A stretch of DNA of 64,000 nucleotides from Euleptes europaea. Its lineage: Eukaryota > Chordata > Lepidosauria > Squamata > Sphaerodactylidae. The notes under the pieces are model-generated. The model was not told the DNA's origin. It worked only from the letters and a program-made list of their open reading frames with translations, and did no database searches. Positions 32,626-43,355 of the stretch are shown here, in pieces (the stretch's first letter is position 1; every line of letters begins with the position of its first letter). The translations under genes and the position numbers were made by a program. The stretch spans positions 53,056,286-53,120,285 of the forward strand of contig NC_079325.1 in assembly GCF_029931775.1 (NCBI RefSeq). Direction: 5' to 3'.

Positions 32626-33017
32626 GGTTGCCAGGTCCCTCTTCGCCACTGGCGGTAGGTTTTTGGAGTGGAGCCTGAGGAGGGCGGGGTTTGGGGAGGG
32701 GAGGGACTTCAATGCAATAGATTCCAATGGCCAAAGCGGCCGTTTTCTCCAGGTGAACTGATCTCTATCAGCTGGAGCTCAGTTGTAATAGCAGGGGATC
32801 TCTTTGTTATTCATGATTTTGTTGATTACTTATATTGTTTTGCACCCTTATTAGGATTGTCTGCGTGTGTGGCATGAAGTTAATGCCTTAATAAATCACA
32901 TGCTGTTATAATTGGTTTTGCATTTCTGAGCCCTCGTGCCGCCAGTTTCTCTCAACTTCCTTAATTCTGGCACAGGTGTTTTCACTTATTGTACTAGTAC
33001 CTGGAGGTTGGCAACCC
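32626..33017 (-). mobile_element. GGGTTGCCA-type DNA element interrupted by about 190 bp
   Basis: The left end is AGGGTTGCCAGGTCCCTCTT and the right end is CCTGGAGGTTGGCAACCCT, inverted termini of a small element about 200 bp long in other copies. Bases 32803-32993 are foreign to other copies and follow no match in the window. No clear target duplication bounds the insert. Confidence 0.75.
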
Positions 33018-33378
33018 TAACACTAGAGCACTTCATGAGCATTGTCTCCTTCCTTATCCTCACAACAGCCTTGTAAGGTGGGTCAGCATTGTTATCATCT
33101 CCGTGTTACGTGTGGGAAGAGGAGGCAGAGAGAGACATGACTGGCCCACAAGCTCGTCTAAGGCCACCTAGTGAGTTCATGACGGAGACAAGATTTAAAC
33201 TGAGAGTGTCCTTTTTGTAGTCTCTGAACATAAGCAGAAGATTATTTGTCCTTGCCACGGAGTAACTGCAAGCATCCCTTCTACAGCTGGCATCAAGAGG
33301 CTGGACTTTGTGTGGGTCACATCCAAGTGGTCTTGAACCACAGAATGTCGTATTTTTTAAATTTCTAAGCATTTAATG

Positions 33379-33400
33379 TGTGTGTGTGTGTGTGTGTATC
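33379..33400. repeat. TG microsatellite
   Basis: An uninterrupted (TG)n run of about 20 bases lies some 55 nt before PTGES2 exon 2. Confidence 0.9.
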
Positions 33401-33419
33401 CCTTTAGCCAGATCAGTGA

Positions 33420-33668
<249 letters not shown>

Positions 33669-34324
33669 TGATAAGGTGGCCAGCCTCTTTAGAGTTTTCA
33701 CCTGGTCTGACCTGTAGGCCGATAACATCATACGTGTAGTGGCATTGGCTGACATTAATCCTGCATTGCCTCCTCCCCTCTTTCCACTGTTTTCTGAATT
33801 GCCTCTTTCCCTCTCCCTCCCTTTCCATGTTCTAAATTTAGATTTCTTGCTTGTCTGCACAGGGGACAGGTGATTAGGTTGTGTTCCTCTAAAGCACTAT
33901 ATTCACTGGTAGCAATCTGTAAATAACAATAATTTGTTTCTGAGTATTTGTTTTTAAAAGTGTGGATTTGTATCTATTTGTAAAGTAGTTCTAATTGGTG
34001 GCATGCTAAGCTGTCTGCTTCTTCCTGGTGTATTTTGACTGAGCTTGAGCAAAGCCTGAATGAACAATCGCTGTTCATTTTGTATCCCGTATCATTATTG
34101 AGATTGTTTTCTCTTTAGCAGGCCTTTTTGGAAGCTATAAAGACCCAAAAGGCTGAAGGGCTTTTACAAAATCCCTCCTTGGTCTCAGTTGTGATGTACA
34201 CAATGAAATATTGCTTATTTTTACAATCCCTGATTTTTGCAAAATCTGGGCTTGGTTGATGCAAAGTATACATCCTTGGCTGAGCACAGAGTGCTTGGTC
34301 TTTCTAAAATCTGAGGCTGAGAAC

Positions 34325-34432
34325 TTTCGCAGCTGTGTGGTTTAAGGTCCTTTTAATTGGAGACAGCAACCTGGAACCTTCTGTTTGCAAATCATAACTT
34401 CTGCCACTGAGCTACGAGTCTTCCCATATTGT
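34325..34432 (-). repeat. tRNA-derived SINE remnant
   Basis: Reversed: TTAATTGGAGACAGCAACCTGGAACC and GCCACTGAGCTACGAG match the head of the 30088 family, diverged. Confidence 0.55.
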
Positions 34433-34791
34433 CTGACAAGCACTCTATCATTACATAAGCAAGATTCTCAGAAACACCTTCATGTTGGGGGAAGAAGGCT
34501 GTATCCAGAGTCTTATATATGAAATGGTGGTGAGTCCATGTCCATGACAATTTCATTTGACAGTTGTCCTCAATTTGACCAGCTTTGGGTGATAGCTTTC
34601 TCACTCTCATCAGTTTGCCACAATATTATAGTCAGCAGAACCAAGAAAAAATGGAGATTTTTACCATGAATAAACAACCTAGTCCTTTAGAGTGTGCTGA
34701 TTCTTCTAGGCACGTTATTCCTCTGGATAGATTTTGAATGCTTTTAAAAGTTTACCGTAATTATGGTTTGTTTGTTTTGTTTCCCCTCCAG

Positions 34792-34847
34792 CAATTGAAT
34801 GACTCTTCGGTGATTATCAGTGCCCTTAAAACCTATCTAATTTCCAG
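34792..34847 (+). CDS. PTGES2: PTGES2 exon 3
   Basis: This is a 56-nt exon entering in phase 0 and leaving in phase 2. It encodes QLNDSSVIISALKTYLIS plus the first two bases of Arg. It follows a pyrimidine-rich CCCCTCCAG acceptor and precedes GTAAGG. The residues match the human QLNDSSVIISALKTYLVS segment that closes the thioredoxin-like domain. Confidence 0.94.
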
Positions 34848-35885
34848 GTAAGGGAGTAAGCTTCTGGTCTCTCCACCCCATTTACTGATTCCAGTGTATG
34901 CTGCAAAAAAGGCAGCAAAATATTGCAACCTAAATAAGCAACGCGTCTGCGCATAAACTTGGAAACATACGTGCACTCTTAAGGATCACCAGCTGGTGAC
35001 ATCTTGAACCCACGCCGCTCCTTGTAGGAGTGCTGCTTGAATTCCTAGAGGGAAAAGAGGTTCGGAGAGATCTGTTCTGGCAGTGGAGTTTGGAAGCTGG
35101 GATTTGGGGCCTGGGCACTGTTACCTTCTTCATTCTCAAAGTGGTCCTGTATCACAGTTGTTTGCTGACCCTTAATGTCATCTTCTGCAATCAAGATTTA
35201 ATGTCCCATTTTCTATAAGATTTGCATAGGTGGCTTTAATCCAAACTACTGAAGTCAGAAAAGCCCTGGAGTAGCTCTTTAAGACACTGAGCACTTGAGG
35301 TTTTGTATGCTATGCAAAGCATTTCACAGTTTATCACTAGCAGTGCGATTCTGCAGAGAGTTACTCTAGTCTAACCCGTTTAGATTGGAGAAACTGCACA
35401 GGATTGTACTGTAAGGGGCTGAACCCTGTGCCACAGGCAAGACAGGCCTGTATCTACTTGGGGGACTCCCCAGGTATGACCATAAATTAACCAGAAGTCA
35501 CCCCCCTCCAAATCCCAGTAGTGCAGAATATTGAAAGTAGGTGAGAGTCAGTTAAAGGAAGGAAGAAAAGGGAGATGAAATTAGCCTGCTGAAGCACCTG
35601 AGATCTTCGAGAATTGATAGGGAGGGGGGGCTTGAGGATGGGCGATTCGTTTTTCCTTTCCCCCTTCTGTGATTCCTTGAAGGCCCCCAGCTTGTTAAAA
35701 ATGAATACCAAACCATGGTTGTGGGGCAGCCTATGCAGCTGGATTTTGGCTAAGATATTTAATTGCTCACTATAAATCAACTGCAGCTTGACAGCACTTT
35801 ACACACACACACTCACAAACATACATGTTGACATAAACAAAAGTCACTGTAAATTCTACTATGCGTATTGGTATGCAAGTGCACA

Positions 35886-36108
35886 GGAGAGCCAGTGTGG
35901 TTTAGCGGTTAGAGTGTGGGACTAGGAGACAGGTTCGAATCCCCCCTCTGCCATGGTAGCTTGCTGGATGACCTTGGGTCAGTTACACACTTAAACTATC
36001 TCAAAGGGTTGTTGTGAGGATAAAATGGAGGAGAGGAGAACAGAGTAAGCTGCTTTGGTTCCCCATCGGGAAGAAAGGTGGGGTATAAATGAAGTAAGCA
36101 AATAAATA
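35886..36108 (+). repeat. Short tRNA-derived SINE, full length
   Basis: It runs from GGAGAGCCAGTGTGGTTTAG with B box GGTTCGAATCCC to GGGGTATAAATGAAGTAAGC and an (AAAT)n tail. It is a good reference copy of the short subfamily. Confidence 0.9.
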
Positions 36109-36464
36109 AATACTTGGGAAATAACTCCTGCTAACTGCAGTTAAGCAACTCCATAACCTGTATAGTTTCATCAAGGACATTCCTTTGCTGTTTATATTCT
36201 GTGAGCAACTTTCCTCCTGGACTGCTTCCACATGGGGATTTTGCTTGTGTGGTTAGCTAAATGCCCTTGCTTTTGGGGGGTGTTTCCATGTGACATTGTG
36301 TTCATTTGCAGCAAGACTCACATGGCTACCATATGCCCCTCCCCACAAGAAATAAACCCTGTTTGCTCTGGCTTCAGGGGAACCTGCAGGGTGGTAGTGG
36401 GGGGTGGAGAATCTCTTTCTGCAGTTGGTCTGGGGAGGCGGGCATGTAGATAAGCTTCACTTTC

Positions 36465-36680
36465 GAACATAAGGAAGGCCCTGCTGGATCAGACCAAGGT
36501 CCATTAAGTCCAGCAGTCTGTTCACACAGTGGCCAACCAGGTGCCTCTAGGAAGCCCACAGACAAGATGACTGCAGTGGTATCCTGCCTGTGATCCACAG
36601 CACCTAATATAATAGGCATGCTCCTCTGATAGTGGAGAGAATAGGTATGCATTGTGACTAGTATCCATTTTCTAGTTCTA
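36465..36680 (-). mobile_element. CR1-like LINE 3' end
   Basis: The CR1 module is on the minus strand, starting CATAAGGAAGGCCCTGCTGG and reaching the GTGACTAGTATCCAT block. Confidence 0.8.
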
Positions 36681-37187
36681 GCAGAACTAGTCTTCATTCC
36701 TCCCTTTAAGTAACAGGCTTCTTTTCTTCTGTGCTGTGCCATGGTGCAACTTTGTGCCATGACTCAGCTGTGAAAGGGGGAAGGAGGAGCTGTCTGGCAC
36801 TTGGGGGGGCATGCGATTGCTATAGTTTGCTATAGTGCGCTAAGGTGTACAGATATGGTGCCCATGAGTCTCTGCGCTGCTCACTTCTGCTTCCAGAGCA
36901 GGGATGGTTTTTCCTGCCCTGGACGTGCTGATGTGTTGTAGTATTTAACCACCTTTGCTGGTCCCTGCTATGGCACCCATGCAGCATGCAGACTAGTGGA
37001 GCCAATCTGCAGAGAACTTACTTCTCCATTTGGGGTATGGCACAGCATGATGTTCTCCTAATGCTGAGACATGATTGGGCAGAAATGGCCTAAAATGGCC
37101 ACAGTTTTGGTTTTAGGAGAGCTGCTTTCTTTCAGTTCCCTGGAAAAACTCAAGCGTGCCTGTTTGCTCATTGCTTTTTCCTTCTAG

Positions 37188-37337
37188 GAAGAGTTTGGAT
37201 GAGATTATGTCCTATTATCCTTCTATGAAAGCTCTGAACGAGCGGGGAAAAGAAGTGACGGAGTACTGCAATAAATACTGGCTCATGTTGGATGAGAAGG
37301 AAATGATGTACCTTTACCCCATCAAAGCCGCGAGGAC
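37188..37337 (+). CDS. PTGES2: PTGES2 exon 4
   Basis: This exon encodes the rest of Arg and then KSLDEIMSYYPSMKALNERG and the conserved block KEVTEYCNKYWLMLDEKEMM. It links the thioredoxin-like part to the GST-C-like part. The acceptor is TTCCTTCTAG. The donor must be GTAGGT at 37338, leaving phase 2, because the next exon begins G|GAG GAA and together they restore Thr-Glu-Glu (human ARTEEMKW). Reading on past the donor meets an in-frame TAG at once, which fixes the boundary. Confidence 0.93.
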
Positions 37338-37620
37338 GTAGGTATTGGTTTGATGCAAGGGGTGTGTTGGTGGTGATACTTCCCTTAATGCTTGTTGTTA
37401 TATCTGGGGCAGTTGTAGGGGGGGTCTTAACAGCCACAAATTGAGGCCTAGGCTTCGTAGCCATTGGCACATAGACGTCACTTCCAGTTCCATAGAGTTT
37501 TTGCTCAAATACCAGAGCGTCTCCCAATTCACCAGTGACGTGATGATGTCACTTCTGGCATTGACATCAATGTGCAGACAATGGAGAGGCCTAGGCCTCA
37601 ATTTATGGCTGGTAAGACCC

Positions 37621-37830
37621 TAGGGTTGCCAACCTCCAGGTAGTATCTTGAGAGCTCCTGCTATTACAGCTGATCTCCAGCTGATAGAGATCAGTTCAGC
37701 TGGAAAAAAATGGCTGCTTTGGCCATTGGACTCTATGGCATTGAAGTCTCTCCCCTCCCCAAACCCCACCCTCCTCAAGCTCCACCCCAAAAACTTCCTG
37801 CCAGTGGTGAAGAGGGACCTGGCAACCCTA
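37621..37830 (+). mobile_element. GGGTTGCCA-type DNA element, intact ends
   Basis: This 210-bp element starts AGGGTTGCCAACCTCCAGGT and ends GAGGGACCTGGCAACCCT, about 18-bp inverted termini. It is the best copy in the window; others are at 24712, 32626, 39704, 47391 and 47930. It is non-coding and non-autonomous. The flanks show CCCT and ATAA and no clear target duplication. Confidence 0.8.
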
Positions 37831-38182
37831 TAAGACCTCTGCCGGCCAGCTGAATGGCACTGGAGGGAGAGGGACCAAAGTGGGGAGGAACTGTGTATAC
37901 TGCCCCATGTCTCCTTGGAGATAGGGCAGGATAAAACTGTAATACTGTAGATTGAATGCTCTCCCATGGCAAAGGCTCCCTGCACATGCATGTCAGGAGA
38001 CGGCTAGGCTCGAATCTTTTTCCATGACTCGCTGGCTTTCAGCTGGGAAGGGAGTTCCTAACATAGAGGAGCATTCCGTCATACAGTGTCTCCCCCTTCT
38101 CTTGCATTCTAAAGTGGTACAGTCTCTCAGGAAAGACCATACCACAGACTTTCTGGGTCTTGTAGACCAGCTGAAGCAGAGA

Positions 38183-38420
38183 GAGCCAGTGTGGTGTCGG
38201 GGTTAAGAGCAGCAGACTCTGATCGGGAGGATCGGGTTCGATTCCCTACTCCTCCACATGGAGCCTGCTGGGTGACCTTGGGCCAGTCACAGTTCTCTCA
38301 GAACTCTTAGCCCATGTGGAGGCAGGCAGTGGCAAACCACCTCCAAAGGTCTCTTGCCTTGAAAACCCTGTGGGGTAGCCAAAAGTCAGCTGTGACTTGA
38401 CGGCACTTTACACACACAGC
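38183..38420 (+). repeat. tRNA SINE with Bov-B-type tail
   Basis: The head is GAGCCAGTGTGGTGTCGGGG with B box GGTTCGATTCCC. The tail GGCAGGCAGTGGCAAACCACC to GTGACTTGACGGCACTTTAC ends in CA repeats. Confidence 0.85.
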
Positions 38421-38565
38421 TGAAACAGATATTTCCGAGTCTTGCCAAGTTCTGCTCTAAACAGCATATGCAATGAAAATAAGAAAATGTTTGTATGCTG
38501 AGGGAAGAACTCTGTGCTTTTTGTCTTGAGGAGAAGCCCTCTTTAGGATGCTCCTCTTTCTGTTA

Positions 38566-39171
<606 letters not shown>

Positions 39172-39409
39172 TAGGTGTGAGGAAAGCCAGACTGCCATAA
39201 GTCACTGAGGGAGTTCCGTAACACTGTGTTTAGCTTTCCTTTATTTAGCTTAAAAGATTTTATCCCACCTTTTGGATCCCAAGACGGCTTATGTCTGGGC
39301 ACAATCAATAGCTGCCCATACATGGGCATTCTGTGTTGTACAAATAAATAAGAGTATTGTAGAAACAGAGATGAGCAAGTTGTAAAAACCTCCAGCAGCA
39401 CAGATTAAC

Positions 39410-39655
39410 AAGTTGGCCACTGTGTGAACAGACTGCTGGACTTGATGGGCCTTGGTCTGATCCAGCAGGGCTTTTCTTATGGTATTCCTATTATATTAGG
39501 TTATATTATATTGGAACACAGGCAGGATAATGCTGTTGCAGTTGTCTTGTTTGTGGGCTTCCTAGAGGCACCTGATTGGCCGCTGTGTGAGCAGACTGCT
39601 GGACTTGATGGGCCTTGGTCTGGTCCAGCATGGTTTTTCTTATGTTCTTAAATGC
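39410..39655 (+). mobile_element. CR1-like LINE tails, two in a row
   Basis: The terminal CR1 module (GGCCACTGTGTGAACAGACTG...CTTTTCTTATG) occurs at 39414-39482 and again at 39580-39650, so one copy lies against another. Confidence 0.8.
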
Positions 39656-39703
39656 AAAATTAACAGCTGCATGCTTGACAACTACTCATCAAAGGGCCAT
39701 TGA

Positions 39704-39932
39704 TAAGGTTGTCATCCTTGAGGTGGTGGCTGGAGATCTCCTGGGTTTAGAACTGATCTCCAGGCGACAGAGATCAGTTCACCTGGAGGAAATGGCCACT
39801 TTGGAAGGTTGACTGTATGGCATTATGCCCCACTGAAGTCCCTCCCCTTCCCAAACCCCACCTTTCTCAGACTCCACCCCCAAAATCTCCAGGTATTTCC
39901 CAACTTGGAGCTGGCAATCCTACCCATTGAAA
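39704..39932 (+). mobile_element. GGGTTGCCA-type DNA element, diverged
   Basis: It starts AAGGTTGTCATCCTTGAGGT and ends GGAGCTGGCAATCCT, the inverted termini of the family with changes. The internal CAGTTCACCTGGAGGAAATGG block is shared with other copies. Confidence 0.75.
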
Positions 39933-40335
39933 TAATAGTGGAAACCCTTCCCTTTGGCATCATCTGGCCACTGATCTGTTTCAGTATTAGCTGCACTCCT
40001 CCAGCAAGGCGAGATGTGTAGGAAGGTTCTGTGATCTTCTGAACTAGATCATCTCAAATGTTCCCGTGTTGTGGACCGGTATGGAAGTGTGTTACAACTA
40101 CACAGCTGAAGGACAGATGATCCAGTTGAGCGCCCCCTGCAGTCCTCTTAAAATGTCTTCAGTACTGCTTTAAAAGCCTGATGTCCTTTGGAACATCTTT
40201 TAGTTTTAGATTTGTTCTGATTTTAGAGGGCTGGCTAAAACTTTAAATCAAGAATAAGAAGACCCTTATGTTTTGTGACCATGTCTTGATGCAAGGAAAG
40301 CCAGACAAAATTGACATATCCCCATGGAGCGTTAA

Positions 40336-40629
<294 letters not shown>

Positions 40630-41465
40630 TAAAATAAAGAAACGAATCAGACACCCTTCCTCCAACCCTGTTCTAGACAGATGCTCTTCCATCTAATCAA
40701 GTTATCAAAACTCTGAGGCACAAGGAATCAATTTTTCCTGTCAGAGAGGTTTAGCAAACAAATCCATTTTGTTGTTGAATCTTACTATTCCCTTTTCTGC
40801 CAAATCCAAAACTTTAATCAGCTGTGCTTGCTATGTTGGTATGGCAGAAAAACACGAATGCTGGCAATACTCTTCGACTGACAGAAGGTGGCCTCAGAAA
40901 ATATGGGCTCTTGCCTGCCTTATCTCTTGTTCATAAGGAGGGTGTCAGGGTCTGTGTTATGGTGCATATGAGGTATGTAATAAGTTGTCACCGATGCCTT
41001 ACCTACTCAATATATGTACCTCAGAATGCAGGAGAGCTTTCACCTTAATGCGATATAACGCTCTCCCGTCGGCACTGACAGAGGGCAAATATAAAAAGAT
41101 CCCTTTCCAGGAGCATATGTGCATCTGCCAGGATGGTAGCGTTGAAACAACAGAACGTGTGATATTTGACTGCAGGATTTACGATCAAATACTGCAAGAA
41201 TTTTGGCAGGCCTTCCAAGTAGTCAAAGATCCTCCCAACTATTGAAAATACTCTCAGATAGGAATAATGAAATAACTTATAAAGTCGCCAAATATGCAAG
41301 GCTAGGTATTAAGCATAGAAGTACTTGGTCTAACGCTGACAAGGGGAGTGGAATATATCACTGTATGGATAATATTAAGTAAATATTCATTTATATTGTA
41401 AACATTTTATTCTAATTAGTGTTTTATACAAACAGATATATTGCTATGTTTTTATCTTTTTAATC

Positions 41466-42379
41466 CAGGGGTGGGGAACCTTTTTCCTGCCAAGGGACAT
41501 TTGCTCATTTAGAACATCATTCGGGGGCCATAACCAGATGTAGATCTCCCGGTGTGGGGGGGAGAGGCTAGGGTTGCCAGGTCTCCAGCCACCACCTGGA
41601 GGTTGGCAACCACAGGGGAGGCCATGCAGAGCAGGCCTGGAGGGCACCCCTGCTCCCCCCTCCTTCCCCCCTCCCAGGCGGGAGGGCAGCCAGCTGTGGG
41701 CCCGAGCAAACGAGGCGCCTGGGGGGTGCAGCCCACAGCCGATCCTCAGGGAAGGAAGGAAGGAAGGAAAAGAGAGGAATGGAGGGGGAGAAAAGGACGG
41801 AAGGAGACAGACAAAGAAAGAGACAAGGGAGAGAGGGGGAGAAAGGAGAAAGAGTGACAGAAAAAGAGGAAGAGAGAAAAGCCTTCCCCCCACACACAAA
41901 CCCCACATGCCGGCCCCATGCAACCGGGCCCCAGACTCCCCGCCTCCCCCAACACACACACACACAGAGTAGCACACGCACCCCGCACGATCGGGCCCCA
42001 GCCTCCACACCCTCCACACGAGTCCACAAAAGCCACTCCAAGCCCGATTGGCTGCCGTGCGCATATTCCGCCGCCGGGAGCCACCGGCCTCTTCCCCCCC
42101 TCACCGCTTGACAGGTGGTGAGAGGGGCTTACAGTGTGCTGCGGCGTTCCTGCATGCTCGATTGTAGGGGGCAGCCTTGGGGGAAGCGTCCCTCCCCCTC
42201 CTCTCGCTCACCAGCAGTCGACGAGAGGAGGTCCAAAGGGCGCTGGTACCCCAGGAACACCCTTGGGGAGGGCCGCGCTGTGCTGCGCCTCCGTGGCTGG
42301 GCCTTGGAGCTCCCAAGGGCCACTGAAAATGTCCTCGGGGACCACATATGGCCCCCGGGCCGGATGTTCCCCATCCCTG
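41466..42379 (+). mobile_element. Non-autonomous hAT-like element (914 bp)
   Basis: The ends CAGGGGTGGGGAACCTTTTT and GATGTTCCCCATCCCTG are inverted. Flanking TTTTAATC and TATTAAGC agree at 6 of 8 bases, as an aged hAT target duplication would. The inside is GC-rich and non-coding as far as I can tell, with a GA-rich purine tract at 41749-41880 and a partial GGGTTGCCA element near 41572. Confidence 0.8.
41749..41880 (+). repeat. Polypurine (GA) tract
   Basis: About 130 bases on the + strand are almost all A or G (GAAGGAAGGAAGGAAGGAAA and on). It is simple-sequence DNA that can form triplexes; the open reading frames across it are composition artefacts. Confidence 0.85.
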
Positions 42380-42496
42380 TATTAAGCAATGTTAATCCTT
42401 TTGAATATTTGCTTTGGTGGTCAGTGACCGTAATAAATGGATTTGATTTGATAACCAGGCTTAGGAAGGACAATGGGATTCATATAGTCTGTCAGG

Positions 42497-42568
42497 CTTT
42501 GGTTCCCCACTCCTCCACATGAGTGGCGGACTCTAATCTGGTGAACTGGGTTGGTTTCCCCACTCCTG
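42497..42568 (+). repeat. tRNA SINE fragment beside a foldback element
   Basis: TTCCCCACTCCTCCACATGA to GGTTTCCCCACTCCTG is the middle of the long SINE, cut off exactly where the foldback element begins. Confidence 0.7.
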
Positions 42569-42965
42569 GTTCCCCGTATGCTGAAAAACAAAAAAAATCC
42601 GTTTTGCAGCTTTTTTTTTTTGTTAAACGGGGCATTTCGCCCCATATAGAACAGCAGGGCTGCGCCTGCTAAAAAGCTGTGCCTTGCCCCTCTGCTGGTG
42701 CAGGCTGTCCGTGGTGCAGGCCATGGCGGAGAATTGCCACGCCTGAGTGTGTGTGGGGGGGTGTTCCTGGGGTGGGGTGGGGGGAGGAGCCGCCAGTAGG
42801 CAGCTTCCTCTCCCCTGTTGGCCCATTATGCCGGTGCTGGGAACAGCGTTGATGCGCCTGCTTTTTAGCAGGCGCAGCCATGCTGTTCTCTATGGGGCGA
42901 AATGCCCTGTTCAACAAAAAAAAAGCTGTGAAACGGGTTTTTTTGTTTTTCAGCGTACGGGGAAC
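42569..42965. mobile_element. Foldback element with about 120-bp inverted ends
   Basis: The left end GTTCCCCGTATGCTGAAAAA and right end TTTTTCAGCGTACGGGGAAC are inverted. The match continues inwards through GGGCATTTCGCCCCATATAG against CTATGGGGCGAAATGCCC, and GCGCCTGCTAAAAAGC against GCTTTTTAGCAGGCGC. About 160 bases of GC-rich spacer separate the arms. There is no coding potential and no convincing target duplication. The family is unknown to me. Confidence 0.85.
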
Positions 42966-43178
42966 AGCCTTAGGAGGAGGCTCCTGTGCCTTCTCCCCAC
43001 CTTTCCCATACGCCAAATCTCAGGAATGCATGGTTAGTGACCTTTTCCGAAGTGATTTTAATTACTGCAAAACAATATTTGGCTACCTGTAAGAGACTTT
43101 GGGAGTCTTCCTCCCATAAGAGGAATTTCATTTTCTCTTCCTCCAGTCTGGAATTTAGTCTGGATTCCATTGTGTTAA

Positions 43179-43355
<177 letters not shown>

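Larger units (their letters stand above)
40855..42465 (+). mobile_element. LINE fragment (unassigned clade) hosting a hAT-like element
   Basis: Pieces such as AFTLMRYNALPSALTEGKYK and CICQDGSVETTERVIFDCRI are the C-terminal zinc-knuckle end of the LINE family also at 2610 and 19780. The 3' UTR is interrupted at 41466-42379 and resumes to GTAATAAATGGATTTGATTT. Frames are broken and the copy is dead. Confidence 0.7.

Noticed and set aside
35886-35965. tRNA gene
   Set aside because: A and B boxes are present, but no cloverleaf acceptor stem closes and a full SINE body follows. The same holds for all the tRNA-like heads in the window.
41444-42522. Many overlapping frames of 100-206 codons
   Set aside because: They lie in the GC-rich interior of a hAT-like element, including a purine tract. 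None resembles a known protein.
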